From Warburgia ugandensis (taxonomy: Eukaryota > Streptophyta > Magnoliopsida > Canellales > Canellaceae): a stretch of 64,000 nucleotides of DNA. Made by a program: the position numbers and the translations under genes. The stretch is from the NCBI GenBank assembly GCA_035236585.1, contig CP141127.1:62229495-62293494 (forward strand), in the 5' to 3' direction. Below are positions 14,477-25,852 of the stretch, one piece after another. A model generated the notes under the pieces. That model was not told the DNA's origin. It was given only the letters and a program-made list of their open reading frames with translations, and ran no database searches. Every line of letters starts with the position of its first letter. The first letter of the stretch is position 1.

Positions 14477-14902
14477 GAGCTCAAAGAGGGTTCTGGAGGG
14501 GGTTTTTACGACCATGGAATGATGGTGGTTTCTCCCCTGCACACTACCGTTCTAGAACCCTCTAGGAGGTTGAAGAAGAGGTGTGCCTGTATCAAAATGG
14601 GTCCCTGTTTTTCTCAGGCCAAATCCGTTTCTAATTTAAATTACACTTTTGCCCTTGAACTTCAAAGGGCCATAACTTGCTCATTTTGACTCTGTTTTGA
14701 GTGATTTTGGTCTTGTTGGATTCCTTTTTCTGAGACGCACCTAAGGGTACTATTCTTAGGACCAAATTTCTAGGTCTAGTCAGGGTGAACAGTGAAATGA
14801 CCAAAATACACTTATCTCCAAAAAGGAAACTTTTCATTTCCTATAGAATGTCCAATTCATTTTTGTTAAAAATAGCGTAAATTGCTCAGGCATTACAACA
14901 CA

Positions 14903-16400
14903 TCCCCTATGTCTTTTGGTTTAATGCAATAGCCACTGCATTAGTCTTCCCTAGATCATATTGAATGGAGACGTCATAGTCTTTCAAATACTCCATCATG
15001 CTCCCTTACCTCATATTCAAGACTTGCTATGATAACAAGTACCTGAGACTTGTCATTCATTAACATCTCGAATTTCTCCTCATACAAGTAATTTCTCCAA
15101 ATCTTTAAGGAAAACATCACATCTACTAATTCTAAATCATAAGTAGGGTAATTAATCTCATGCCTTTTCAACTATTATGAAGCATAGGAAATCACCTTCT
15201 CATTCTGCATCAACACACACCAATCCTTTGCTTGAGGTATCAATGAAAACCACAAAAACCTCCATTCTCTGATAGTAAGTTACTACTAATGAAGTATTCA
15301 TCATCCCCTTTCGGTCCTAGAAAGTCATTTCACATCCATTGTCCCACACTAATTTCACATCTTACCTTATCAACCTAGTTAGTGGCAAGACAATGCATGA
15401 GAATCCCTCAATGAACATACAATATTATCCAACAAGAGCTAAGACACTCTATATCTCAACCATCATCTTGGGTGTCTCCCACTTCTCCACCACTTATAAC
15501 ATTGTGGGGACCACTACTACACCATCCTTTAAAATGACATGGCCTAGAAAATTTACTTCCTCTAACCAAAATTCATTCTTGCTAAATTTAGCTTATAATT
15601 GATGTGTACTAAGCATGTTCAACATCACATGCAAGTGTTCCTAATGCTCCTCCTAACACATGGAATAAACTAGGATGTCATTAGCAAACATAATGATAAA
15701 TTTGTTAAGAAATGGCTTGAACACTCTGTTCATAAGATCCATGAATGCGGCTAGGGCATTTTTCAATCCAAATAGCATTACTCAAAATTCATAATGTCCA
15801 TATCGAGTTCCAAACACCATGTTTGAGATATCTTCTTCTTTGATCCTCAACTGGTGATCCACATACCTCAAATAGATCTTTGAGAAGACCCTAGTTGCCA
15901 AAAGCTCATCAAAGAGGTCATTTATTTGGGTAGAGGATACTTATTTTTCACTATGACCCCATTAAACATCTAATAGTCAATGCAAAGTCTAATTGACCCA
16001 TCCTTCATTTTGATAAAGAGACTGGTACTCCCCATGGAGAAACACTAGGTCTGATAAATCCTTTATCCAATGATTCTTATAGATAGTTCTTTAACTCCAA
16101 CTCTATTGGGGACTTTCTATATGGTGCTTTGGAGATTGGAGCTGTACCTAATATTAGTTCAATAGAAAAATCTCTCTCCCTTTTAGGTTGTAGTCTTGGT
16201 AGATCCTCAAGGAACATGTCTAAAAATTACCGGACTACTGCCACCTCTTCTAGCCTAGGCATTTTAACCTCTACAGCCTCAACTCTAACCAAAAAGGTCA
16301 TGATCCTTTTGCAATGTGTCTAGCCACCTTAATAGCTAAAATGACATATGCCCCTACAGTCCCATCTTCCTTGAAAAGAGCTCACCTCTTCTACAAAATT
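14903..16400 (-). pseudogene. RT and RNase H region of gypsy element A (decayed)
   Basis: RNase H: minus strand 15171-14974 encodes KRHEINYPTYDLELVDVMF and LKIWRNYLYEEKFEM, matching the [30 protein letters not shown] type of plant gypsy elements. Reverse transcriptase: around 15,830-15,660 the minus strand gives TRYGHYEF, a stop, then [18 protein letters not shown] and [20 protein letters not shown]. The last is the active-site block; the usual xIDD is AND here, so one catalytic aspartate is asparagine. Many stops and frameshifts make it non-functional. The enzyme would copy the element's RNA and remove the RNA strand. Confidence 0.82.
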
Positions 16401-17830
16401 GAAGGTGACCTTGTTTTTACAGCATCAGCTTAAGGAGGATTAAGTTGACATCCAATCATCTTTTCTAAATTATAACTTGCACATCCTGAAGAAATTTTTG
16501 TGCACATATGGACTCATCCAACAAAGTCATCACTTCTAAACAAAACCGTACACAAAAAAAGCAAAATCATATGAAACGAAAGTGTGTGTAAAACTCAAAT
16601 TTTAGATTTTAAAAATAAAAACAGTTTGGCAAGTTTGTCATGAACAAGAAGATTACCTTCAACTACAACATTTGATGCATATGCCTAACTTTTAGTGATA
16701 GAAAATACTTGTCCCTGGCTCCTAGGAATTTGGTTTTTTTGAGCTTCTCTCTCTTAGTTCCTCTACTGGTAGTTTCTGGCAAGATGTCATGCCTCTACCC
16801 CATTATAACACCTAAAGTTGGTAACATGGAAGGATTTGCATGGAAGATACTTCCTGCATTATGGGCATGCTCTGTAATCAAGTTCCTTCCCTTGATTTCC
16901 AAATTGATGCTTCCATGGTTGTTGAGAGCCTAAAGACCAACCTCTTCTCCTTCCTGAAATAAATACTAATGCTATGTTTCTCCTTTTCCCTTTTTTCCAT
17001 CTACACTCATTTTTAGTCCTTCTCAAAATGGAGGCCATTTCAACTTCCCTTGTCATAGTAGTAGGTTGAACTTTGAGGCCCTTACTCCTCAACCCAAAAA
17101 TCAAACTATCGATGAACTTCTTAGTAGCTTTCTCAATATGAACCTCCGAAGTTGGGTAAACTTGTTTTCGTATTGAATCACTAACAAATTGCCTTGCTCT
17201 AAGCTCATAAATTCTTTTTCTTTCTATCTTCAAATATGCAAGGAAAAATATTTGTTGAAGAAATTGTCTTAAATTCTTTCCATGGAATAGCCTTGATACC
17301 AGCACAATGGTTTCGTTCTGCTATCAAATACCAAAATGATGCACCCCTGATCATAGTAAATGTGGCCATAAGTACCTTCTTCTCTTCAAGGACCTACATT
17401 ACCCTATGGACTTTCTCAACCTCAAATATCTATGTCTCAGCTATGCCCAACTGAGGCTATCTAGAGAATAATGACGCCAACTTCTTAAATCTATCCAATA
17501 AGTTCTCTCCCTTACTAACATTTTCACCTCAATCTTCTACCCTCCATTCGGTGCTACCTGAGGTTGAATCTGTAGGTATTAGACAAGGTGCTACTACAAT
17601 AATTGCATAGCTTCACCCACCATTCCCTATTTCAATGAATCAGTGAGTGTACTAGTGACTATTACAGTTGCTTCTCTATGTCTCCATGGTGGTATCTATG
17701 TTCAAAATGGAGTAATCTCTCTTCTACTAACCTAGAATCTAAAAATGCTTCTAGTAACCAGAACTAAAAGTTTCTTATTTTGTCAAGTATTTATGACTTT
17801 CCATTATATAATTGATTGTGAATGACATAA
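16401..17830 (-). pseudogene. Gag region of gypsy element A (decayed)
   Basis: The minus-strand frame 17305-16859 encodes a lysine/arginine-rich segment with FLQQIFF...RIYELRARQFVSDS and EKATKKFIDSLIFGLRSK. These resemble the FKxxFxxKYFP...KxxEFxxLxQG and KxxKFxxGLxxxI blocks of plant gypsy gag. Gag would form the virus-like particle in the cytoplasm. I cannot place a clean zinc knuckle or the protease active site. A non-coding-looking block (about 16,530-16,690) separates this region from RT. The order (gag next to the primer site, RT beyond) supports the call more than the residues do. Confidence 0.6.
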
Positions 17831-17848
17831 ACCTTGGCTCTGATACCA
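17831..17848 (-). promoter_or_regulatory. Primer-binding site (tRNA-iMet) of element A
   Basis: The minus strand reads TGGTATCAGAGCCAAGGT. The first 12 bases complement the 3' end of plant initiator methionine tRNA, the commonest primer of plant LTR retrotransposons. It lies 10 bp from the LTR boundary at 17859. Confidence 0.88.
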
Positions 17849-17858
17849 ATTATAGTTA

Positions 17859-18281
17859 TGTAGGTATTTAAAATATAATTTTATTAGTGTAATTTCATTT
17901 TGAAAGGTAGGATCCCTATTTGAAATTTTCTTTTGTAAAAAAAATGACTCAAAGAATCCTTTTCAATAAAATTGTTTCTAAAATACGTGAATGTTAACCA
18001 TTTAAAACATTACATATAAAAATACTATACTCACATTCAAGTTTCATATCATTCCATTTCATTTTAAAATATTCGCAAGGTTTATCAATCACATTCCATT
18101 ATAATGTAATGTTCAGAAAAATATAATCATGCACTTTGTGCTTAAGTATGTTCATAGTCAACAAACTTAACGTAAGAAAAGTAAACTCCAAATTGTCTAT
18201 ATCTTACTTTTTTGCTTCATGCCTAGTCTCTGGAGCCTTTCACAGCTTTTAATGTCTATTCATAAAGCATAGAGTAGGGTG

Positions 18282-18353
<72 letters not shown>

Positions 18354-18796
18354 ATTTTTCTTCTCTTTCCTTTCTTATATGAATTTTAGTTAGAATTCTT
18401 GTTGCCCAAGGCAACTATGCATTTTCTAAAAAACTGCAATATCTTTCTATAACTCCATAGCCCTAACCTCCTTTTTAAATACATCTTTTCTTTAGCGGCC
18501 CAACTTCCAAGTAGAAGACGTCTTACTATGGTCCCATCTATCAAAAAATGCAAAACCAAATTAAGAGTGTGTGCCCATTATCAATCTCTATACTTAGCAC
18601 ACTTATCATGAGGGTCTCTATTAGTCAAATTTGTAACCCCTTTGTATCATTAAAAATCTCTTTCCTAGATCTATCTACCGATTGTAATCTCATCATTCAT
18701 TTATTTTCTATCAAAAACTAAATTATCATAGTTTGAGGAAAAATATTATTTTTCATTAATGACAAAAAATTAGTTACAAAAATTTGGGTTATTATA
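17859..18796 (-). repeat. 5' LTR of gypsy element A, internally deleted
   Basis: It lies next to the primer site and aligns with the 3' LTR over its two ends. About 2.07 kb present in the 3' LTR (8220-10,292) is missing at about 18,240, where 'ctttcac' meets 'agctttt'. The plus-strand end is GGGTTATTATA; the terminal CA is mutated to TA, as in the 3' LTR. Confidence 0.78.
18283..18354. repeat. Compound (CT)n(CA)n microsatellite
   Basis: CT repeats to about 18329, then CA repeats to 18354, inside the 5' LTR of element A, homologous in position to 10332-10406. Confidence 0.95.
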
Positions 18797-21700
18797 AGGA
18801 CGTACGAGAAACCCTCACCACCACATAAGAAACTTTTGATGAAGAAATTGCTCAACATAAAGAAGGTTGTAAATGCTAGTGTTGCAAAGTATCTAAATGA
18901 GCTCAACAATATTATTGTATAGTTGAAATTAGTCAAGATTAATTTCAAAAATGAAGTTTGTGCCTTACTGCTTCTATCAGGATCACTAGATGGTTGGGAC
19001 AACTTGGTAATTGTAATAAGCAACTCAAGTGGATCTGAAAATTTATAATATGAAGATGTTACTGATGTTCTCCTAAGTGAGGAATCATGCAGAAAATCCA
19101 TTGGATCATCAAATGAGGCATCAAGGAATGCCTTAAATGCCCAAGAACATGGAAGCTAATCAAAGAAGGTAAATAAGAATAGTTGGAGATTAAAGTCTAG
19201 AAAGAACAAATCTATACCTTCATGAGGAAAAGATGAAGATTACTAGAATTGTGGTAAGAAGGGGCATCTAAAATGGATTGTGAAGCTACAAAGAAGCAAT
19301 AAGAGTACAATTACGAAAGTAAATGCTCAACAAATATCTTTGATGACAATGATTTTGATGCTTTAATTCTTTCATTGAATGATAATAATGATGTGTGGTT
19401 AGTGGATTCTAGTGAATTGTTTTAGGCTACTTCACTTTAGGTTTCTCTTCATACTTATGTGAAAGGGGATTTGGGAAGAGTTTGTTTAGGTGATAATAAT
19501 CCATGTAACATCATTGGTAAAGGAGATGCCAAATAAACTTATCAAATGGAATGGTTCTACAATTGAAGGACATTAGACATATGACTCAATTGAAAAGAAA
19601 TATGATATCTATTGGCCAACTTGTAGAGTCTAGATTTAATACTACCTTTACCATTGACTCATGGAAGGTGTCAAAAGGTATGATAATAGTAGATGCAAAA
19701 AATAAAGAACTCTATATGTGACCTCTAGTAGAAATAGCTTGATTACTCTAACATCTTTAAAGATGGAATAAGAGCACATGGCATCGTAGACTTGGTCACA
19801 TGAGTAAAAGAGGGATGAAATTTATGCTCGCAAAAGAAAATCTATTAGGTCTAAAATTAATGGACCTTGACTTTTATAAAGATTGCATATATAAAAATAG
19901 AAGAAGGTGAGTTTCTCAAAGGTTAGAAGTAAAGTTGCAAAAACTAAAACCTGTCCAAAGCAATGTATGGGAGCAACCTCATGTATCTTCTCTCAATTGT
20001 TCTATTTATTTTGTTACATATAGATGATACTAGAGGAAAACTTAGTTTTATTTTTTGAAACATGAGCTAGATGTATGTGATGTTTTTAAAAAGTGAAAAT
20101 CTTTGGTTGAGAATGAAACATAAACAAAGGTGAAGATCTTAAAGTTAAATAATGGGGAAGAATACTATGATAACAGGTTTGAGGAGTATTGCAATGTTAA
20201 TGAAATTAGAAGAGTGAAGACGATTCCCAAAACTTCACATAAAAATGGCGATGAAGAGCACATGAATAGAATGATTATGGAACATGTTAGAAGTATGAGA
20301 CATGCTAGGTTATCTAAACAGTTTTGGATGGATGCTATGCATAGTGCTGTCTATTTGACTAATAGAGTATCTTCTATCCTATTAAATTGTGAGATACTTG
20401 AGGAGGTATAAACTTGAAAATAGGTAAACCTTTCCCACTTTAGAGTTTTCAATTATACCTCTTGCTTGTTCATTTAGAAAACAAAAGCAAACTTGATCCT
20501 AAATATAAAAAATTCCTATTCATTGGATTTGGTTTGAATGATTTTGAGATGTTGAAAATAAGAAAATCATTAGAAATCAAAACATCTAATTTATTGAGAA
20601 TGTTATGTCTAAGGACTTGTTGAATAAAAATAAAGAAAAATTAAAGCATTCAAAGTATGCAGAACTTGAAAATACCTCTATGAAGGTTGTCATGACCACT
20701 CATAATGCAAATGTAGAGATAGAACCTAAAACACTCCCAATTGCACTAAGGAAAGAGGATGGCAAATAAAAGACTTGGTACCATAATGTTTTGAAGAAGC
20801 TTTGCAGTGGAAGCCATGGATAAGTGGGAGTTATCAAAGAAAGATGAGATGGAGTCTCTGCAATTAAATCAAACATAGAATTTGGTCGAGCTACCCAAAG
20901 GAAAGAAAGCAGTACATAATAAATGGGCCTACAAAGTGAAGGAAAAGTATGAAGGCTCAACAAGATACAAGATTAAACTAGTTGTAAAAGGATTTTAGCA
21001 AAAAGAAGGTATTGACTTTAGCCAAATTTTCTCCCCTATGGTTAAATTATCTACTATTAGATTAGTTCTAAGCATTGTGCATGTAGAAAACTTGCATTTG
21101 GAGCAATAAGATGTAAAAACTACTTTCTTTCATAGAGATATGGGAAAAAACATCTACATGGGGCAACCACAAGGCTATTTTGAGTCTAAGAAGGGGAATT
21201 TGGTATCCAAAGTCAAAAAGAATATATATTTTTTGAAATAGGCCTTAAGATAACAATACATTAAATTTGAGCATTTCAAGTCTAATAATGATTTTATTAG
21301 ATATCATGCTGACCAATGCTATTATTTTAAGAGAATTTCACAGTTGTATATTAGTCTTCTATGTATGTAGTTGACATGCTTATTGTAGGAGCAAGCATGC
21401 ATGACATTTCAAATATGAAGCATCAACTGGAAAATAAATTCTCAATGAAGGACTTAGGTCCAACAAAACAAATCCTTGAATGTGAATTAGCATGAACACA
21501 ATTAGTAATAAATTAAGGCTATCACAATTGAATACTTTGAGGAAGTTCTTAAGAGATTCAATATCGCAAATGCTAAGCTAATAAACATCCCTTTGGTGAA
21601 CAACTATAGACCTTCAAAAAAATGAGGTGCACACAAAGGAAGATCATGAGTATATGTCTAAAGTTCCATATACATTAGCTATTGGTAGTTTGATGTATAC

Positions 21701-22423
21701 GATGGTCTATACAAGACCAAATATTACTCAAGCAGTGGGAGTTTTTAACTGATTTATGAGCAAATTTGAAAAGGATTCTTAGAGTGCAGCAAAGTAATTT
21801 TGAAGGTATTTGAGAGGCAGCTTAGTTAAGACATTATGCTGTGGAGAATTAGCGATTACTTTACAAGGATATGTAGATGTGATATAGCTACAGACCTTGA
21901 TGGGAAAAGAAGTATTGCTAGATACATTTTTACTATGGGGAGCACAACTATTAGTCAAGTATCAAGGCTATAAAAATAGTTGCTTTCTCAATAACAAAAT
22001 CAGAGTATGTTGCAGCAATGGAAGTGAGTAAAAAAATGATTTGGCTGCAAGTCTTATGAAGGAGTTGGGAAAGGTACAAAAGAACTATATTTTATGTAGT
22101 TATAGTCAAAGTTAAATTCATCAAGTAAAGAACTTGGTTTATCATGACAAGACAAACCATATCAACAAAAGGTATTATCTCATGAGATTGTATTTGGAAG
22201 AAGGTCTGTTTGCATTATGGAAGATACATACAAGTAAAAATCCTAAGAATATGTTGATCGAGGTGGTCACAATAGAAAATTTGAAGGTACACACAACTTC
22301 TATTGGTCTTCAAAACTGAAGATAAGAAGAACTCACACCAAGTTTTATGTCAATTGAGAAGTAGCATCATTTATAGAGGATGGAAGTAACGTGCCAATCA
22401 ATCTCCAAGTCCAAGTGGGAGAT
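18797..22423 (+). pseudogene. Ty1/copia gag-pol polyprotein, decayed, 5'-truncated
   Basis: Plus-strand fragments follow copia order. Gag: YEKPSPPHKKLLMKKL at about 18,805, then LLLLSGSLDGWD and LLSEESCRKS. Zinc knuckle remnant NCGKKGHLKW at 19,240. Pre-integrase KGMK-like block at 19,815. Integrase 20,130-20,411 with NGDEEHMNRMIMEHVRSM and FWMDAMHSAVYLTNR. RT from about 20,880 with NKWAYKVKEKYEGSTRYK and DFSQIFSPMVKLSTIRL. The active-site block is YVVDMLIVG where YVDD is normal, so one catalytic aspartate is lost. RNase H follows from 21,690, and VYHDKTNHINKRYYLMR near 22,130 is the usual C-terminal copia block. Stops and frameshifts are frequent. The start coincides with the edge of gypsy A; the 5' LTR, primer site and first part of gag are missing. 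Confidence 0.88.
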
Positions 22424-22886
22424 TGTTGTGAGTGTGGAGCCTAATAGCTTGATCTTGTTGTGCCAGTATCAAATTATACTGCTAGGACATGTCATGTGGC
22501 TGCTATTTTCTAGTTATGGAGACAATGAAACTAGTATTAGTCTGTGGACATACCTCAATTGAGAGGGAACCAAGTAAATTTCTGTATTTCTTATTTCTTA
22601 TTTTTTATCTTGTTGCATCTTCATAACCACAATAAGACACATAAACAATGCGAGGATAAACACATAAAGAAACATATAAGATATGATACAAGAGACATGA
22701 GGAGAGTAAAGCATAGAAACAATTATCATAGGGTATGATACATGAGGAAATAGGAGAATAAAGTACCCAAACAAGCATCAACCAGAAGTTCCAAACAAAA
22801 TAAGGTGGTTACAAGATGACAATAAAGCACTAAAATATTGAAAAATAATTACGTGAGACCTGATCAATTCTAGAAGTTAGCCAACA
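22424..22886 (+). repeat. 3' LTR of the copia element
   Basis: It follows the polypurine stretch aagtgggagatt (22413-22424), begins TGTTGTGAGTGT and ends TTAGCCAACA, giving a TGTTG...CAACA inverted terminus as in copia LTRs, 463 bp. No second copy is in the window, so the right end rests on the terminal motif alone. Confidence 0.65.
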
Positions 22887-24442
22887 CTCCAACCCCTTTT
22901 TTGTTCCTTTATTTAAACTTTGAGCGCCTGCTGCTTGTATCTAGATATTCTAAATTGATGTTTGTCTCATAAGTGACTCAATCTAACATACCGTTGGCCA
23001 GGTCATGGGCAGTTTGGCCAGTCTGCTATTTATGGACAAGTGGTAATAGAATATGAGTTTCACCAATAAGTCTAGTCTCAGATGGATGATAACATCTACC
23101 TTTAATTTTTGTTGTGGATGACAACATATGCATTCTTAGTCTCAGATCGTCGCCTCCATATTAGCTTTCCTTATGTATTCTTTGTTTACTGAAATTGAAT
23201 TCTGTCATACTTTTTCTCTCTGGCTTCTGGTAGAGGACCTTGATATGCTAGCTGATCAGGTTCACTCCATAAATTACAACAAGACATGCTTCTATCTTAC
23301 TAGTTCTGCAAGGTAAGTGTAATCTCGAAGTTAGTGATGGAATTGGAATGTTGTAATTTTGGCCACCTAGATCTCTTCATCGTTCTTTTGCTTTCTTCAT
23401 TGTGCACTTTAGAATGCAAGAGCACATCATCCCCTATATGTTTAAGTGTTGTCATTTGTTCTTGTTTATATACATGATGCATTACTTTGTCATTGGTCTT
23501 ATACTTGGATGTTTCGCTCTTCAATGCATAAGTAGGCTTTTGCTTTGCATAATATAAGCTTTCTGAGATCAAGAATCTATAACAAATAGGCTTAATAAAA
23601 ATGGAAAAAAAATAAACATTTAACTCTCATTATTCAAGAAATCCTGGCATTGCTCATTGTAGAAATAATACAATATTAAACAATAACAAAGACAATGACA
23701 TCAACCACAAACACCATTAAACATCTCCCCGGTCCATGTTACAAATTCATGCAATGTAAGTAAAAAACCAACAAACAACTTCTGGAATATATTAAAGAAT
23801 TAGAGAGACATGATCAGAAGGCATTAGTACCATTAAATAACTCCCCAAGAACAACCATAGAACAGAAATCCAATTTACTTTAAAATCGTAATACCTGAAG
23901 TATAAACACTTGCATATAAAACCAAAACCCCAAATAATCCTCTGAACGTCCACATACCAAAGCCCCAACATTGCACTACTTGCCAAAAGCCCCTTCCGCA
24001 CTATGCATCAAATTCTTGACTGTACGGCAGTGCCTCGAGTAAACACACTATAACAAGTTCGACCTCTTTTTTTTTACTTTACCTTCTTCTTCTTTTCTCA
24101 TTTTTTGTTTTACCAAAAAACTGAATGCTAAAAGTTATAATAATAATAATAAATATTTGGCAGGCCCCAAAACATGGTTCCTTAGTCAGTTTGATAGAAC
24201 AGTGATAGAATAGGTAGGCCTAAAGAAGTATGAGAGGGCGTTCTGATGTTCTGAAAGTAGAGGTTACCACTTTGCCAAATGTGGTAGTAGAGGGTAGTTT
24301 TGTACAATTTTTTCTCCTTTGAAAGAGCTTTGCTGAATATGGGTAAGAATGGTTGAAGAAGGAGAATCAATGGTAGTTGTTCTTCCTCTATGACTTGTCC
24401 AACCATGGCTGATGATGGTGGTGATGGGCTTCTATGGCAGAA
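22887..24442. other. Unrecognised DNA
   Basis: Short open frames on both strands (for example minus 23300-23572 and 23792-24001) show no domain I recognise. I see no LTR ends, tRNA-like boxes or strong tandem repeats. Confidence 0.4.
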
Positions 24443-25262
24443 CACTAGTAGAATTCTCACTATTTGTGATAGAAAATTAGTGACAAACATAAATTTGTCA
24501 TTGATTTTGCAATATAGTGACGGATTCGGCAAAGGAAATTTGAGTCCGTCTCAAAAAAGTTGTTAAAATGAAAATCCAATATTCTAACACGGACAGTCTA
24601 TCGCTAAATTCGTTACTAATTCTTGCCCGTCGTTGTTCAGTCACTGATTTATCAGTAAATGTACCACTAAAAATGCAAAAAATGGTGGTCAAGATGGCAT
24701 CAATTTAGTAATGAACTATTCGCTCACTAAATAATTATGTTTTCCTATTCTATCGCTAATATGTCACTAATATAATAAAAAATGATGATGGAATAATCTG
24801 TCACTGTTTTGTCACTGATCTATATAAAATCTAATCTGACCCAAAATAAGCGATGAACAATGTAACTGATTTTGCAATTTAATGATGGATTTAGTGCAAA
24901 ACCTTTTACGACGTCAGAGATGGACAATGACAGACACAATTCTATCACTAATCTGTTAACGAGTTATCGAAAATTTAGAGAATAGTCTGTCACTATTTCA
25001 TCATTGATTTATCTAAAATTTAATCCTTCATTAATATGTCACTTATTTATCTAAAATTTTGTACTAAAATCAGTTAGAGACACAAATCTATAATTGATTT
25101 TGCACATCAGTGACGGAATTTTGTTCAGATTCAGAGATGGAATAGTTTGTCACTGATTTATTTAATATATACTCCGTCACTAATTTATCTAAAATTTTAT
25201 ACCAAAATTAGTGACGAAATAGTCCATCATGGATTTTTCTAAAATTTCACAGAAAAATGACA
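24443..25262 (+). mobile_element. CACTA-like terminal and subterminal repeat block
   Basis: It begins CACTAGTAGAATTCTCACTA and continues with many degenerate, both-strand copies of units such as agtgacaaa, gtcactgattt and agtgacgga. Plant CACTA (En/Spm) elements start with CACTA and carry such subterminal arrays, which the transposase binds. A matching right terminus (TTCTACTAGTG) was not found nearby. A similar block is at 36,100-36,600. Assignment rests on the terminus plus the array. Confidence 0.55.
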
Positions 25263-25573
25263 ATACTCCAATTATGATTGGATGATCCAACCCATTAAGC
25301 TTATTTGGCATCGCCTAGATTGAATAAGAGCCAACATTCGTGGTCATCAGATGATTTTAGATATGCCATTGTGTATTTGACTCATGACTATTGGATAATT
25401 TTACTGAAAAATACTCCGAGCTTGAAGCTTCAAGTTTTTAGAGGTAGGCTAAATAAGAGAGTCTGACCAAGGTAAATGAATTAGATCATCCAAAGATGCT
25501 GCTTGGTTAGAGGATCTTAAATTAATTCAGAAGATTCATTCAAGATTGCTTCTCTGTTGCATCGAAAGCCTCC

Positions 25574-25669
25574 TAAGCATAGTGGCACAGGAAGGGTTCT
25601 CTCACATGGCTGATCGGGGTTCGAGACTGTGAATGGAGGGTGTGTGTGTTTAGCATTTTCTTAAAAAAA
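25574..25669 (+). repeat. tRNA-derived SINE copy (family X)
   Basis: It contains an A-box-like tagcatagtgg-type stretch (aagcatagtggcac) and a B box ggttcgagac (25619-25628), then a GT-rich body and a short A run. It is similar to the copies at about 52,964-53,050 and 54,775-54,890, sharing gtggcRcMRG...TCTCaC...cgagactSt...GTGTGYGT. Confidence 0.6.
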
Positions 25670-25715
25670 TGAGAAAAAGATCGCTTCTCTGTGAGACCCA
25701 TTTCACTCTGCAGCA

Positions 25716-25852
25716 AGAACAAGAGTCAGAGGAGTTTCTTGGCAAAGCGCTATGCTTATTATTTCTTCACCAAACTAGAGGGATTTAATCAATTCTAGAA
25801 GAACAAGAGTCAGAGGAGTTTCTTGGCAAAGCGCCATGCTTATTAGTTCTTC
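25716..25852. repeat. 84-bp tandem duplication
   Basis: The block starting agaacaagagtcagaggagt at 25716 recurs at 25800 with a period of 84 bp. The second copy is truncated near 25,852 and differs at a few bases (for example gcgctatgc versus gcgccatgc). Confidence 0.85.

Larger units (their letters stand above)
12403..14902 (-). mobile_element. Solo LTR (2.49 kb) with perfect 5-bp target duplication
   Basis: The LTR is 12408-14897: plus-strand TGTGACGACCCGGG to GGCATTACA. It is flanked by acaca at 12403-12407 and acaca at 14898-14902. It interrupts element A between integrase and RNase H. The minus-strand TATAAATA (14469-14476), about 425 bp from the minus-strand start, gives the orientation. 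It is related at both ends to the 4.9-kb unit, to element E and to the 165-bp element at 44112. Open frames at 13123-13401 and 14269-14689 lie in its GC-richer part and show no known domain. No internal retroelement coding remains, as expected after LTR-LTR recombination. Confidence 0.88.
7944..18796 (-). mobile_element. Gypsy element A, decayed Ty3/gypsy retrotransposon
   Basis: In minus-strand order: 5' LTR (17859-18796), primer site for tRNA-iMet (17831-17848), gag, RT and RNase H (17830 down to 14903), integrase (12402-10880), polypurine tract, then the 3' LTR (10879 down to at least 7944). The pol order RT-RNase H-integrase is that of Ty3/gypsy. The coding part is split by a solo LTR at 12408-14897. 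All frames carry many stops. The left end of the 3' LTR could not be located, so the start given is the limit of similarity to the 5' LTR. The right end abuts copia gag. Confidence 0.8.

Noticed and set aside
17831-17848. A tRNA gene, suggested by the TGGTATCAGAGC stretch
   Set aside because: It is only the 3' end complement of a tRNA beside an LTR, that is, a primer-binding site; no tRNA fold surrounds it.
18718-19101. A 127-codon minus-strand frame
   Set aside because: It is a shadow of the plus-strand copia gag, which has family motifs.
25574-25669. A functional tRNA gene from its B-box-like ggttcgagac
   Set aside because: There is no acceptor stem or anticodon arm, and similar copies end in simple repeats, as SINEs do.
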